43,300 nt of DNA from contig NZ_AGJL01000009.1 in NCBI RefSeq assembly GCF_000243455.1, positions 1 to 43,300 on the forward strand, given 5' to 3'. Under the pieces are notes generated by a model. The model was given only the letters and a program-made list of their open reading frames with translations, had not been told where the DNA came from and did no database searches. The position numbers were made by a program, and so were the translations under genes. This document shows positions 10,010 through 19,417 of this stretch, piece by piece (the stretch's first letter is position 1; each line of letters starts with the position of its first letter). The stretch comes from Methanotorris formicicus Mc-S-70. GTDB lineage: Archaea; AGJL01; Methanococci; Methanococcales; Methanococcaceae.

Positions 10010-10121
10010 AATACCACCACATTTGTTGTGAGATAATACCCCTTTTTAATTATTCAAACCCACTTTAAAAAGGAATTTTCTGAAAATTAAACTGGATAAA
10101 AATAAAAAAATAATATAGGAA

Positions 10122-10472
<351 letters not shown>

Positions 10473-10502
10473 CTATTTTGTAAAAATTAAAATTTAAGGA
10501 TT

Positions 10503-11753
10503 TTATGCCATTGAGGTTTCTTCTTCTGGGTAAGCAGGCATTTTGTGTTCTGCCAAGTCAAGACCTTTAAATTCTTCTTCTTCACTAACTCTCAATCCAC
10601 CACATACGATTCCTGCTATTTTAGCAATGATGAAACCTAATCCAGTACCGTAGATGATACAGAATACTGATGCAATTATTTGGTCAACTAAACTTACATC
10701 ACCTGCCCCACCTAAAGCAGTCATTCCAAAGATACCTGCTAATACAGCCCCAACAACCCCTGCTGTTCCGTGGACTGGAACGACACCACAAACGTCATCC
10801 AATTTAGCATTTTCTAATAATCTGTAAACAATTGGTACTTGGATTCCTGCTGCCAATCCAATTAATAAACCACCAATTGGACTTACGATATCTGTTCCTG
10901 AACAAATTGCAACTAAACCAGCAACAATACCGTTTGCTGTGAATAGAACATCTTTCTTAGATGCAAGTAATGCCCCGATTCCTCCTCCAGCCATTGCTAA
11001 TGTTGTTGTTGCACAAACTAACCCACTAATATCTCCTAATGCTAATGAACTCCCTACGTTGAATCCATACCAACCAATTGCTAATGCAAATGCCCCAAAT
11101 ACAGCCATTGGGATGTTGTGTCCTAAAATTGGAACTGGTTTTCCATCTTTAAATCTTCCAACTCTTGGACCTAATGCCATTATTGCCCCTAATGCTAAGA
11201 ATCCACCTAAACCGTGGACGACTAAACTTCCTGCATAGTCATGCCATGGAACTACACTTGCTCCCCAAGGACCTAAGTAAACGAACAGAGGATACAAGAA
11301 CGCTGTAATAATCAATGATATCAATACATAAGCACTGAACTTAATTCTCTCTGCAACTCCTCCTGAGACGATTGTTGCAGCAGTAGCACAGAATACCAAA
11401 CCAAAGAACCAGTTTGCTAAATCAAGTCCATTATTTGCCCAGTTTGTTCCGAATATCTGTTGCCACCAACTTATGAAATCAGCCGGATTTATTGATGCAC
11501 ATAAAACACCACCAATTAACAACCATGAAACACAACCAATAAACCAATCAACCATGTTCTTCATCATAACATTGTTAACATTTTTCTTCCTAACCTGCCC
11601 TCCTTCAAGCATTGCAAAGCCCCATTGCATCATGAAGACGAGGACACCCATAACAACGAGGAAGAATACATCACTTGCATTAGCCATTGCAGTTAAAGCC
11701 TGCACAATTGAATTTATATCCGTTGCATTTTGGAACAGATCTGCAGTCGCCAT
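10503..11753 (-). CDS. amt: Ammonium transporter (Amt/MEP/Rh family)
   Basis: Trimeric inner-membrane channel for ammonium uptake. The 416 residues show about 11 hydrophobic segments. The paired pore histidines of the family lie in LVVHGLGGFLALG and VVPVHGTAGVVG, and the phenylalanine gate region is represented by FWFFGLVFCATAATI-like sequence in the first half. The short C-terminal cytoplasmic tail (SEEEEFKGLDLAEH) is where GlnK docks in this family. The start ATG follows GGTGATATAA. It is the first gene of an amt-glnK unit under a nitrogen-responsive promoter. Confidence 0.96.
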   Translation of the reverse strand: MATADLFQNATDINSIVQALTAMANASDVFFLVVMGVLVFMMQWGFAMLEGGQVRKKNVNNVMMKNMVDWFIGCVSWLLIGGVLCASINPADFISWWQQIFGTNWANNGLDLANWFFGLVFCATAATIVSGGVAERIKFSAYVLISLIITAFLYPLFVYLGPWGASVVPWHDYAGSLVVHGLGGFLALGAIMALGPRVGRFKDGKPVPILGHNIPMAVFGAFALAIGWYGFNVGSSLALGDISGLVCATTTLAMAGGGIGALLASKKDVLFTANGIVAGLVAICSGTDIVSPIGGLLIGLAAGIQVPIVYRLLENAKLDDVCGVVPVHGTAGVVGAVLAGIFGMTALGGAGDVSLVDQIIASVFCIIYGTGLGFIIAKIAGIVCGGLRVSEEEEFKGLDLAEHKMPAYPEEETSMA

Positions 11754-11797
11754 TTATATCACCTTTGTTGTATTTTTCATACAAGGTATTCGGATAT

Positions 11798-11813
11798 CGG
11801 AAAGTTGTTTCCG
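11798..11813. promoter_or_regulatory. NrpR-type nitrogen operator ahead of amt-glnK
   Basis: CGGAAAGTTGTTTCCG is a palindrome with six-base arms and matches exactly the GGAA-N6-TTCC operator bound by NrpR in methanogens. It lies about 25-30 bases downstream of the TATA box on the minus strand, so it overlaps the expected transcription start, where a repressor would block initiation when nitrogen is sufficient. NrpR itself is not in the window. Confidence 0.85.
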
Positions 11814-11831
11814 TTTTCCTATAATTCATTT

Positions 11832-11843
11832 ATTATATATAAA
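11832..11843 (-). promoter_or_regulatory. TATA box of the amt-glnK unit
   Basis: Read on the minus strand, TTTATATATAAT precedes the operator by about one helical-turn-plus spacing typical of TATA to start site (about 25 bases). It is the strongest TATA match between amt and the divergent membrane-protein gene at 11966. Confidence 0.6.
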
Positions 11844-11965
11844 GGTTATGAATTTGTGTAATATAATGTCATAACTATACTCAATTATTAAATTACCAAT
11901 ATTTTTAAATCTTATGATGTGCAAATTTATATCGAATTTTTGATAGTAAAGAAGAGTGTGATTAT

Positions 11966-12970
11966 ATGAACATTGAAGAATTTAAATTATTAAAAAGAGT
12001 TGTTGCTATTGCGGTATTTTTATCTTGTTTTTACATGGTATGGCCGTTTATTGATGTTTTGGCGTTTTCATGTGCATTTGCATATATGACAAAACCAATA
12101 TACGATAAATTGCATCCCTACATTGGGAAATCTATATCTGCACTTGCATGTTTATTGCTCTTTACAATCCCAACAGTAGTTTTAATGCTTGTGGTGTTGA
12201 AGGAAATTTTGTTGTATATGCAAACCATCGATATTAATGCCATAACCAACGACATCATAAGATTGCTCAATTATTTTGGTATTAACAAAACTTCAGTAGG
12301 GGAGTTTAACCAGATTTTAATCCAAGGTTGGGAACTTATAAAACCGTCGATTAAGGGCATGATAAATCAAATTTCCCTACTCCCACATATAGCAATTAAA
12401 ATAGTCATGATTTTTTTCACAACATACTACTTTCTCAAAGATGGACACAAACTTAAAGATGTTATACTATCCCACATCCCGGAAGAGCACCAATACAAAA
12501 CAAAGATATTTTTGGAACATCTAAATGAATCATACAAAAACCTATTCATAGGAAATGCCTTAACTTCATTGGTAATTGGTATTGTTGCTGGGATGGGGTA
12601 TTATTTGATTGATGTTCCAAATGCATTATTTTTGGCTATATTGACAGGATTGTTTGCATTACTTCCTATCGTTGGAGGTTGGACAGTCTATATCCCACTT
12701 ACAATATACTACATCATAAGCAAAGATTATATAAAGGCATTAGAAATCTTCATCTTTGGGGCAGTGTTCCTCTCCACAATGCCGGATTTTGTTATAAGGC
12801 CATTTGTTGTTAAAAAAGAGGCTGATTTACACCCAGTTTTGATACTAATTGCGTTTTTAATAGGGCCTTTAACACTTGGCATAAAGGGTTTCGCATTAGG
12901 GCCAATGATTGTTGGGGCATTGAATGCAATATTTGCTATGAAAACACGGAGGAATATGGATTCCCAATAA
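11966..12970 (+). CDS. AI-2E family (UPF0118) membrane protein
   Basis: A 334-residue polytopic membrane protein of the AI-2E/PerM-like family. Members have been linked to export of signalling molecules or Na+/H+ exchange, and the archaeal substrate is unknown. Hydrophobic segments appear near residues 10-35 and 55-75, near 140-160, and as a cluster from about 195 to 325; typical family sequence includes FFTTYYFLKDG and GLFALLPIVGGWTVYIP. The ATG follows GTGTGATT. The FAD synthase gene starts 18 bases downstream, so the two are probably cotranscribed. Confidence 0.85.
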   Translation: MNIEEFKLLKRVVAIAVFLSCFYMVWPFIDVLAFSCAFAYMTKPIYDKLHPYIGKSISALACLLLFTIPTVVLMLVVLKEILLYMQTIDINAITNDIIRLLNYFGINKTSVGEFNQILIQGWELIKPSIKGMINQISLLPHIAIKIVMIFFTTYYFLKDGHKLKDVILSHIPEEHQYKTKIFLEHLNESYKNLFIGNALTSLVIGIVAGMGYYLIDVPNALFLAILTGLFALLPIVGGWTVYIPLTIYYIISKDYIKALEIFIFGAVFLSTMPDFVIRPFVVKKEADLHPVLILIAFLIGPLTLGIKGFALGPMIVGALNAIFAMKTRRNMDSQ

Positions 12971-12988
12971 GTTATAATAGGGGATATT

Positions 12989-13438
12989 ATGGAAAAGAAA
13001 AAGATTGTAGTAACAGCAGGGACATTCGATTTACTCCATCCTGGACATTATGAGACACTAAAATTTGCAAAAAGTCTTGGGGATGAGTTGATTGTTATTA
13101 TAGCGAGAGATGAAACAGTTAAAAAAATAAAAGGAAGAAAGCCTGTAATACCAGAAGAACAGAGGAGAATTATGGTTGAAGCATTGAAACCTGTTGATAA
13201 AGCAATTCTTGGGAGTTTAAAGGACAAGTTAGAACCAATATTAAAAATAAAACCAGATATTATTGTCCTTGGCCCAGATCAAACAACATTTGATGTTGGG
13301 GAATTAAAGAGGGAATTGGCAAAGCACAATCTATTCCCAGAGGTTATTAAAGTTAAAGAATATACAAAATGCCCATTCCATAGTTCATTTGATATTGTAA
13401 AGGAGATTGTTAGAAGATTTGGAGGATGCAAAAAATAG
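12989..13438 (+). CDS. ribL: FAD synthase, archaeal RibL
   Basis: Transfers AMP from CTP/ATP-type nucleotide donors to FMN to make FAD, cytoplasmic. The 149 residues are a single cytidylyltransferase domain: [20 protein letters not shown] carries the HxGH motif near residues 17-20, and the downstream [11 protein letters not shown] and [12 protein letters not shown] segments match archaeal RibL. A cysteine close to the C-terminus (GGCKK) is also characteristic, since the studied enzyme depends on cysteines. The ATG follows a GGGGATATT site. It is cotranscribed with the upstream membrane protein. Confidence 0.93.
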   Translation: MEKKKIVVTAGTFDLLHPGHYETLKFAKSLGDELIVIIARDETVKKIKGRKPVIPEEQRRIMVEALKPVDKAILGSLKDKLEPILKIKPDIIVLGPDQTTFDVGELKRELAKHNLFPEVIKVKEYTKCPFHSSFDIVKEIVRRFGGCKK

Positions 13439-13563
13439 TTAATTCATCATCATTGGATATAATCATTATTTTTAACTTCATTTATTTTAAATATATTTAA
13501 ATGATATATTTTTAAATAATCTAATGAAAAGTTTACACATAACTTCTGTTATAGTAATAACTG

Positions 13564-13683
13564 TTAATTTTTAATCTTTAAACCGACTTTTAGAATATTA
13601 AAAGCACCATTTACATCGGCGTGGAAGATTAAGGCGACCTCTGCCCTTCTAATGGGACGGTGGAGGTTGGTCTGTCCTCTCTA
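13564..13683 (-). pseudogene. Remnant of a TnpB (IS605/IS607-type) C-terminus
   Basis: On the minus strand a 38-codon frame ends with HADVNGAFNILKVGLKIKN and a stop. The DVNGAFNIL block is the conserved third RuvC segment of TnpB, with its catalytic Asp in ADVNG. An in-frame stop at 13681-13683 and the absence of any recognisable upstream frame or zinc-finger cysteines show that only a damaged tail survives. No TnpA gene or element ends could be placed. The gene-free stretch 13439-13776 contains only this remnant and its GC-rich palindromes. Confidence 0.7.
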
Positions 13684-13691
13684 TAGAGAGG
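13636..13691 (-). other. GC-rich structured segment, possible relic of a TnpB guide-RNA scaffold
   Basis: In otherwise AT-rich DNA this stretch is GC-rich and can fold: GACC/GGTC and CCTC/GAGG arms surround GCCC/GGGA, followed by a perfect 16-base palindrome CCTCTCTATAGAGAGG at 13676-13691. It overlaps the TnpB tail, as omega-RNA scaffolds do in IS605-type elements. High local GC in a hyperthermophile genome is also the usual mark of structured RNA. Expression is unknown and the assignment is inference. Confidence 0.35.
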
Positions 13692-13776
13692 GGCGGGTAT
13701 CGATGAAAGAGACATTCAGATTATCAAATTATATCTTATGAAAGGTTTGAATATATTTGAATGCATCCTGAGATAC

Positions 13777-15167
<1,391 letters not shown>

Positions 15168-15307
15168 CATACCACCAAATAACTTTAAACCAAGTTTAGT
15201 ATATATAAGACCTTATATAAAAATAATTATTTAAATATAGTTATTCTGGGAAAATTTGATGCTAATTACAAACTACGTAGAACTGATAAATGTTAAGTGG
15301 TGATGTA

Positions 15308-16105
15308 ATGTTAGATATACTACTTGTTAATGATGATGGCATTTATTCAAATGGATTAATAGCATTGAAGGATGCATTGTTGGAAAAATTTAATGCGAGG
15401 ATTACTATTGTAGCCCCAACGAATCAGCAGAGTGGTATTGGTAGGGCAATAAGTTTATTTGAGCCGTTGAGGGTAACTAAAACCAAATTAGCAGATGGTT
15501 CTTGGGGATATGCAGTTTCAGGAACCCCAACAGATTGTGTTATATTGGGTATTTATGAGATATTAAAGAAGGTTCCTGATGTAGTTATATCTGGAATAAA
15601 TGTTGGAGAAAATCTTGGAACTGAAATAACAACTTCTGGAACATTGGGGGCTGCGTTTGAAGGGTCTCATCATGGAGCAAAGGCAATTGCATCATCACTC
15701 CAAGTTACCTCTGACCATTTGAAGTTTAGGGAAGGGGAGACTCCAATAGATTTTACAATTCCAGCAAAAATTACTGCAAATGTTGTTGAGAAGATGTTGG
15801 ATTGTGATTTTCCATGTGATGTTGTCAACTTAAACATTCCAGAAGGTGCAACAGAGAAGACACCAATTGAAATAACAAGGTTAGCAAGAAAGATGTATAC
15901 AACACACGTTGAGGAAAGAGTAGACCCAAGAGGAAGGAGTTATTATTGGATTGATGGGTATCCAATTTTAGAGGAGGAGGAAGACACTGACGTCTATGTT
16001 GTTAGGAGGAAGAGGCATATTTCCCTAACTCCATTAACATTAGACACAACAATTAAAAATTTGGAGGAATTTAAGAAGAAATATGAGAGAATATTAAATG
16101 AATAA
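15308..16105 (+). CDS. surE: 5'/3'-nucleotidase SurE
   Basis: Metal-dependent phosphatase that removes phosphate from nucleoside monophosphates. The 265 residues start MLDILLVNDDGIYSNGL with the metal-binding DD pair at residues 9-10; further family motifs are GTPTDCVILG and SGINVGENLGTEITTSGT. ATG 15308 is preferred over the in-frame ATG 15290 because GGTGATGTA directly precedes it. The gene stands alone on the plus strand, divergent from the regulator/nep1 pair. Confidence 0.95.
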   Translation: MLDILLVNDDGIYSNGLIALKDALLEKFNARITIVAPTNQQSGIGRAISLFEPLRVTKTKLADGSWGYAVSGTPTDCVILGIYEILKKVPDVVISGINVGENLGTEITTSGTLGAAFEGSHHGAKAIASSLQVTSDHLKFREGETPIDFTIPAKITANVVEKMLDCDFPCDVVNLNIPEGATEKTPIEITRLARKMYTTHVEERVDPRGRSYYWIDGYPILEEEEDTDVYVVRRKRHISLTPLTLDTTIKNLEEFKKKYERILNE

Positions 16106-16135
16106 AATATTAAATTAATAGGGGGAATATGAAAG

Positions 16136-16284
16136 TATAGTTGTTTGCGTTACATATGACTACAATCATCAATGAAGTTCATATGATGGATTATGATTTA
16201 TTTTGAAATTCACACTTAATTTATTATTCTTTCAAAAATCTTGTAGAGTTGGATAATATGGCACAAATTCCGCAAACAACTATA
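16136..16284. repeat. Fourteen-base inverted repeat around the start of the HDAC-like gene
   Basis: TATAGTTGTTTGCG at 16136-16149 is matched exactly in reverse complement at 16271-16284, the latter inside codons of the downstream gene. The same GTTGTTTGCG core, again as a facing pair with similar spacing, recurs at 28525-28657. Four copies of a ten-mer in this AT-rich window are unlikely by chance. Binding sites for an unknown regulator are a reasonable guess. Confidence 0.5.
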
Positions 16285-17097
16285 GTTTTCCCAAAGGACT
16301 GCATTAAATATTGCATTGAAGGACATCCAGAGAGTCCAAAGAGGGTGGAATTGATTTATAATGCATTAATAGATAAATTTGAATTTGTAGATGCAAAACC
16401 TGCAAAAAAGGAAGATATATTATTATGCCATACTGAGGAACACTACAACAGGGTTTTAAATAAAGATTATTTTGATTGGGATACGCCTGTTATAGAGCCA
16501 TACTATCCACTACTCTCTGCAGGAAGTGCCATAAAAGCGGCAAAAATAAACGGTTTTTCCTTATCAAGACCCCCCGGACATCATGCTGGAAGGAACTTTT
16601 TAGAGGGATTTTGCTACTTCAACAATATATGCATAGCCACTAAAAAATTGGGGAAGAGAACGGTAATCTTAGATTTGGATGTGCATCATGGCAATGGTAC
16701 AGAGGATATTGTTTTTGGAGATGAAGATATTTTATATGTTTCCATTCACCAACATCCACTCTATCCTGGAACTGGATTAGAAAGTAGAGAGAATCGCGTA
16801 AATTTTCCCCTTCCTCCACAAACTGGTGAGGATTTATATTTAAAAATATTAAAAAAGGCACTTGAACATGTTGTAGATTTTAAACCTGAAGTTCTTGCAA
16901 TATCACTTGGATTTGATACATATATTGGAGACCCCCTTGCAAACTTTGCATTAAAAGAGGAGAGTTATGAAAAAATTGGAAAGTTGGTTGGAGATGTTGT
17001 AAATGAATTTGGCATTAATTACTTCATCGTTCTTGAAGGGGGATACAGCAGCAAAATTGGAGATTTAGCGTTAAAGTTCTTTGAGGGATTTTTATGA
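16258..17097 (+). CDS. Histone-deacetylase/acetoin-utilisation (AcuC) family hydrolase
   Basis: Zinc-dependent amidohydrolase of the HDAC superfamily. About 279 residues with the charge-relay and metal motifs SRPPGHHAGRNFLEG, DLDVHHGNGTEDIVFGDEDI, VSIHQHPLYPGTG and a late EGGYSSKIGDL block, so the active site looks complete. Substrates in methanogens are unknown; acetyl-lysine proteins or acetylated polyamines are possible. ATG 16258 is preferred to TTG 16249 by codon type, though the ribosome binding site is weak. The stop overlaps the start of the next gene (ATGA), which indicates translational coupling. Confidence 0.88.
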   Translation: MAQIPQTTIVFPKDCIKYCIEGHPESPKRVELIYNALIDKFEFVDAKPAKKEDILLCHTEEHYNRVLNKDYFDWDTPVIEPYYPLLSAGSAIKAAKINGFSLSRPPGHHAGRNFLEGFCYFNNICIATKKLGKRTVILDLDVHHGNGTEDIVFGDEDILYVSIHQHPLYPGTGLESRENRVNFPLPPQTGEDLYLKILKKALEHVVDFKPEVLAISLGFDTYIGDPLANFALKEESYEKIGKLVGDVVNEFGINYFIVLEGGYSSKIGDLALKFFEGFL

Positions 17098-17396
17098 TTG
17101 AGAAAATAATAAAAGAAACAAAAGAAGGTATATTGATTAATATTGATGTCACGCCAAACGCCAAAAAGAATGAAATTGGCAGCATAAATGAGTGGAGAAA
17201 TAAGTTAGAGGTAAAGATAAAGGCAATGGCAAAGGATGGGAAGGCAAACAAAGAGATTGTAAAATTCTTTAAGGACATTTTTAAGAAAGACGTTGAGATT
17301 GTAAGTGGTTCAACTTCCCCACAAAAAACTCTGTTGATAAAAGACGCAAAAAAAGAAGAGGTTGTTAAAATTTTGGAAAGTTTAATTAAAAAATAA
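17094..17396 (+). CDS. UPF0235/DUF167 (YggU-like) protein
   Basis: A 100-residue conserved protein of unknown function. Family sequence includes NIDVTPNAKKNEIGSINEWR, the block KAMAKDGKANKEIVKFFK and the motif VEIVSGSTSPQKTLLIKDA. It overlaps the stop of the HDAC-like gene by four bases and precedes ycaO by 46 bases. The family is small, basic and possibly nucleic-acid associated, but there is no established role. Confidence 0.9.
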   Translation: MIEKIIKETKEGILINIDVTPNAKKNEIGSINEWRNKLEVKIKAMAKDGKANKEIVKFFKDIFKKDVEIVSGSTSPQKTLLIKDAKKEEVVKILESLIKK

Positions 17397-17442
17397 AATA
17401 AAACAACAAAAAATAACAAAAAATAAAAACAACAGTGGTATC

Positions 17443-18615
17443 ATGGATGAGATAACTTACACATTAGCATCTTATAGGGTTTGCTCCCCAGAAGAGACGT
17501 GGAAAAAAATTGAACCAATATTGAAAGACATTGGAGTTACAAGGATTGCGAGGATTGATGGGTTGGATAGGGTAGGTATTCCTGTTTACTCAGCAATTAG
17601 ACCAACTGCAAAGGAAGGTGCAATAAGCGTCTATTCTGGAAAGGGTGCAACTGACATACAGGCGAGGGTTTCATCTGCAATGGAAGCAATTGAAAGATAC
17701 TCGGCAGAGATGGATGAAAAGACAAATGTAAAAACTACCCAAAACCCAAAAAACCCAATAGATGTTAACGAACTCATCCTTCCACCAAACACAAAGCCAA
17801 ATGTTGATGTATGGGTTGAGGGATATGATATAATTAATGATGAATTTGTTGAAGTCCCTGCAAACGCTGTATTCCACCCTTATGAGGGTAGAAGGTTATT
17901 TAGGAGCAATACAAATGGCTTAGCATCTGGAAATACAAGAGATGAAGCAATTTTTCATGGAATGTTGGAAGTTATTGAGAGGGATGCATGGAGTATAGCA
18001 GAACTCTCAAGAAGAACATATAGGAGAGTTAGTATAGAGGATGCAAAAAATCCCCTAATCCACGAACTCATGGAAAAATTTAGAAAGGCAAAGATAAATG
18101 TCATTTTAAAAGATTTGACAAGTGAGGTAGGAATTCCAACAATTGCTGCGATATCTGATGATGATGTTTTGAGAGACCCTGCTTTACTATGCATGGGAGT
18201 GGGATGCCATATCCATCCTGAGATTGCTGTTTTAAGGGCATTGACGGAGGTTGCTCAAAGTAGGGCAACGCAAATCCATGGAGCAAGGGAAGATACTGTT
18301 AGGGGAGATATCGTTAGGAGAGTTAGTTATGAAAGAATGAAAAGAATCCATAAGAGATGGTTTGAATATAAGGAAGAAATTAGCATTTCAGACATTCCAA
18401 ACAATGCAAAACTAAACCTAAAAAAGGACATGAAATTTGTTAAGGAGAGGTTGGTTGAGAGCGGTTTTGAGAGGGTTGTTGTAGTGGATTTAAAAAAGGT
18501 TAATGTGGATGTTGTTAGAGTTATAATCCCAAAAATGGAGGTTTATTGCATAGATAGGGACAGGATTTCCCCGTGGGTAAGGGAAAGGATAAGAAAGATA
18601 ATGGACAAATTGTGA
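17443..18615 (+). CDS. ycaO: YcaO-domain protein, McrA thioamidation type
   Basis: ATP-dependent YcaO enzymes activate a backbone amide; in methanogens this family member installs thioglycine in McrA of methyl-coenzyme M reductase, usually with TfuA. The 390 residues carry the ATP/Mg motifs SAMEAIERYSAEM (about residues 78-90) and HGMLEVIERDAWSIAELSRR, plus RALTEVAQSRATQIHGARED. No tfuA neighbour is visible here. A truncated ATPase gene begins five bases downstream. Thioamidation as the function is by homology and by the absence of any peptide-natural-product genes nearby. Confidence 0.85.
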   Translation: MDEITYTLASYRVCSPEETWKKIEPILKDIGVTRIARIDGLDRVGIPVYSAIRPTAKEGAISVYSGKGATDIQARVSSAMEAIERYSAEMDEKTNVKTTQNPKNPIDVNELILPPNTKPNVDVWVEGYDIINDEFVEVPANAVFHPYEGRRLFRSNTNGLASGNTRDEAIFHGMLEVIERDAWSIAELSRRTYRRVSIEDAKNPLIHELMEKFRKAKINVILKDLTSEVGIPTIAAISDDDVLRDPALLCMGVGCHIHPEIAVLRALTEVAQSRATQIHGAREDTVRGDIVRRVSYERMKRIHKRWFEYKEEISISDIPNNAKLNLKKDMKFVKERLVESGFERVVVVDLKKVNVDVVRVIIPKMEVYCIDRDRISPWVRERIRKIMDKL

Positions 18616-18619
18616 AATT

Positions 18620-18997
18620 ATGCTAATTAATGAAACTAAAAGCATTAAAGAATTTAGGGGAATAAAAGAACTTAAAGAACCATTAAAATTGAGCAAATTT
18701 AATATTTTAATTGGGAAAAATAACTCTGGAAAGACGGCAATACTTGAAAGTTTTTTTATTTCCAAGTCCCGGAAGGGGTTATAAACTAATAAATAAAACT
18801 GCCTTGGATTTTATTTCAAGTGGAAGAAATGGTATAAAAAGTTTAGTTTATAAATATGATGGAACTGCGGAACTTGAGTTTAAAGTAAGTTTAAACAATA
18901 AATCTCATAGATGGAAAATTATTGTGGAATCAGAAGGAATAGTCAACATTTTTAAAGATGAAAAAAATGTAACAGAATCGAAGGAAATTATTTAGAA
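18620..18997 (+). pseudogene. Truncated and frameshifted AAA/OLD-type ATPase
   Basis: An ATG at 18620 begins MLINETKSIKEFRGIKELKE and reaches an intact Walker A, IGKNNSGKTAILES. A frame change at the T run 18751-18757 moves coding into the +1 frame (FLFPSPGRGYKLINKTALDF onward), which continues to a stop at 18995. Only about 125 residues remain of what is normally a 350-600 residue protein, and an IS-derived element starts about ten bases later. The family is that of SMC-like/OLD ATPases, often linked to defence or DNA repair. It nearly abuts ycaO and may once have been cotranscribed with it. Confidence 0.7.
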
Positions 18998-19006
18998 TTT
19001 TTAATA

Positions 19007-19362
19007 ACTGATAGTGTGATTTAACACTATTAAAATTAAAACCAAAAAATAGAAATAGGTAGCACTTAAATCGGTTTTTCGTAACTCGCCTTGTTATCAC
19101 AAGGCGAAAACATCGATTGGGTGAAATACTAAGTATTTCACTGCTCGCTTGCTCCGCAAGCGAAGAGATAAATCGATTTTAGAAATCGAAGGAAACTATC
19201 TAACGTCTGAAAAGAGCAATATTGGATTCGTTAGATTTATGGCGATAGTATCAAACTGCATAGAATATTTGAGATACAAATATGGACTATCGTTTTATGA
19301 AGTGGTTAAAGAGTGTAGTAAAGAACTAATAAAGAGGGGAATATTGTAATCACACTGTCAGT
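19007..19362 (+). mobile_element. Internally deleted IS4-superfamily element (MITE-like)
   Basis: Terminal repeats ACTGATAGTGTGATT (19007-19021) and AATCACACTGTCAGT (19348-19362) match those of the longer element at 31384-32534. The first 66 bases and about the last 195 bases are homologous to that copy, the latter encoding the transposase tail (NYLTSEKSNIGFVRFMAIVS, KECSKELIKRG). The central 890 or so bases are replaced by about 95 bases of hairpins. No clear target duplication was seen. It could move only with transposase supplied in trans. Confidence 0.8.
19070..19179. repeat. Three perfect hairpins within the deleted IS, closed by a short stem
   Basis: In order: CGCCTTGT/ACAAGGCG with loop TATC (19087-19106), GTGAAATACT/AGTATTTCAC with a one-base loop (19121-19141), and TCGCTTGC/GCAAGCGA with loop TCC (19145-19163). 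AAATCG before and CGATTT after could close these into a three-armed structure. None of this is present in the longer IS copy. The third arm shares a GAGCAA(A)GCGAG core with the hairpin repeat behind gltX. Confidence 0.75.
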
Positions 19363-19381
19363 TTAAAAAAGTAAACGGGAT

Positions 19382-19408
19382 AGGATGCCTCGCTACACTC
19401 GGCATCCT
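19382..19408 (-). repeat. Hairpin repeat directly behind manB
   Basis: Eight-base arms AGGATGCC and GGCATCCT around an 11-base loop, nine bases after the manB stop codon. It is near-identical in sequence and orientation to the element at 174-200 behind gltX, including the flanking TAAGAG and the ATC that follows. It sits 20 bases from the IS remnant. Confidence 0.7.
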
Positions 19409-19417
19409 CTCTTATGC

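Noticed and set aside
19081-19163. Three hairpins considered as a tRNA-like cloverleaf
   Set aside because: Arm lengths, loops and the lack of TTC-loop, acceptor stem and CCA features do not fit a tRNA; the one-base loop of the middle arm is also incompatible.
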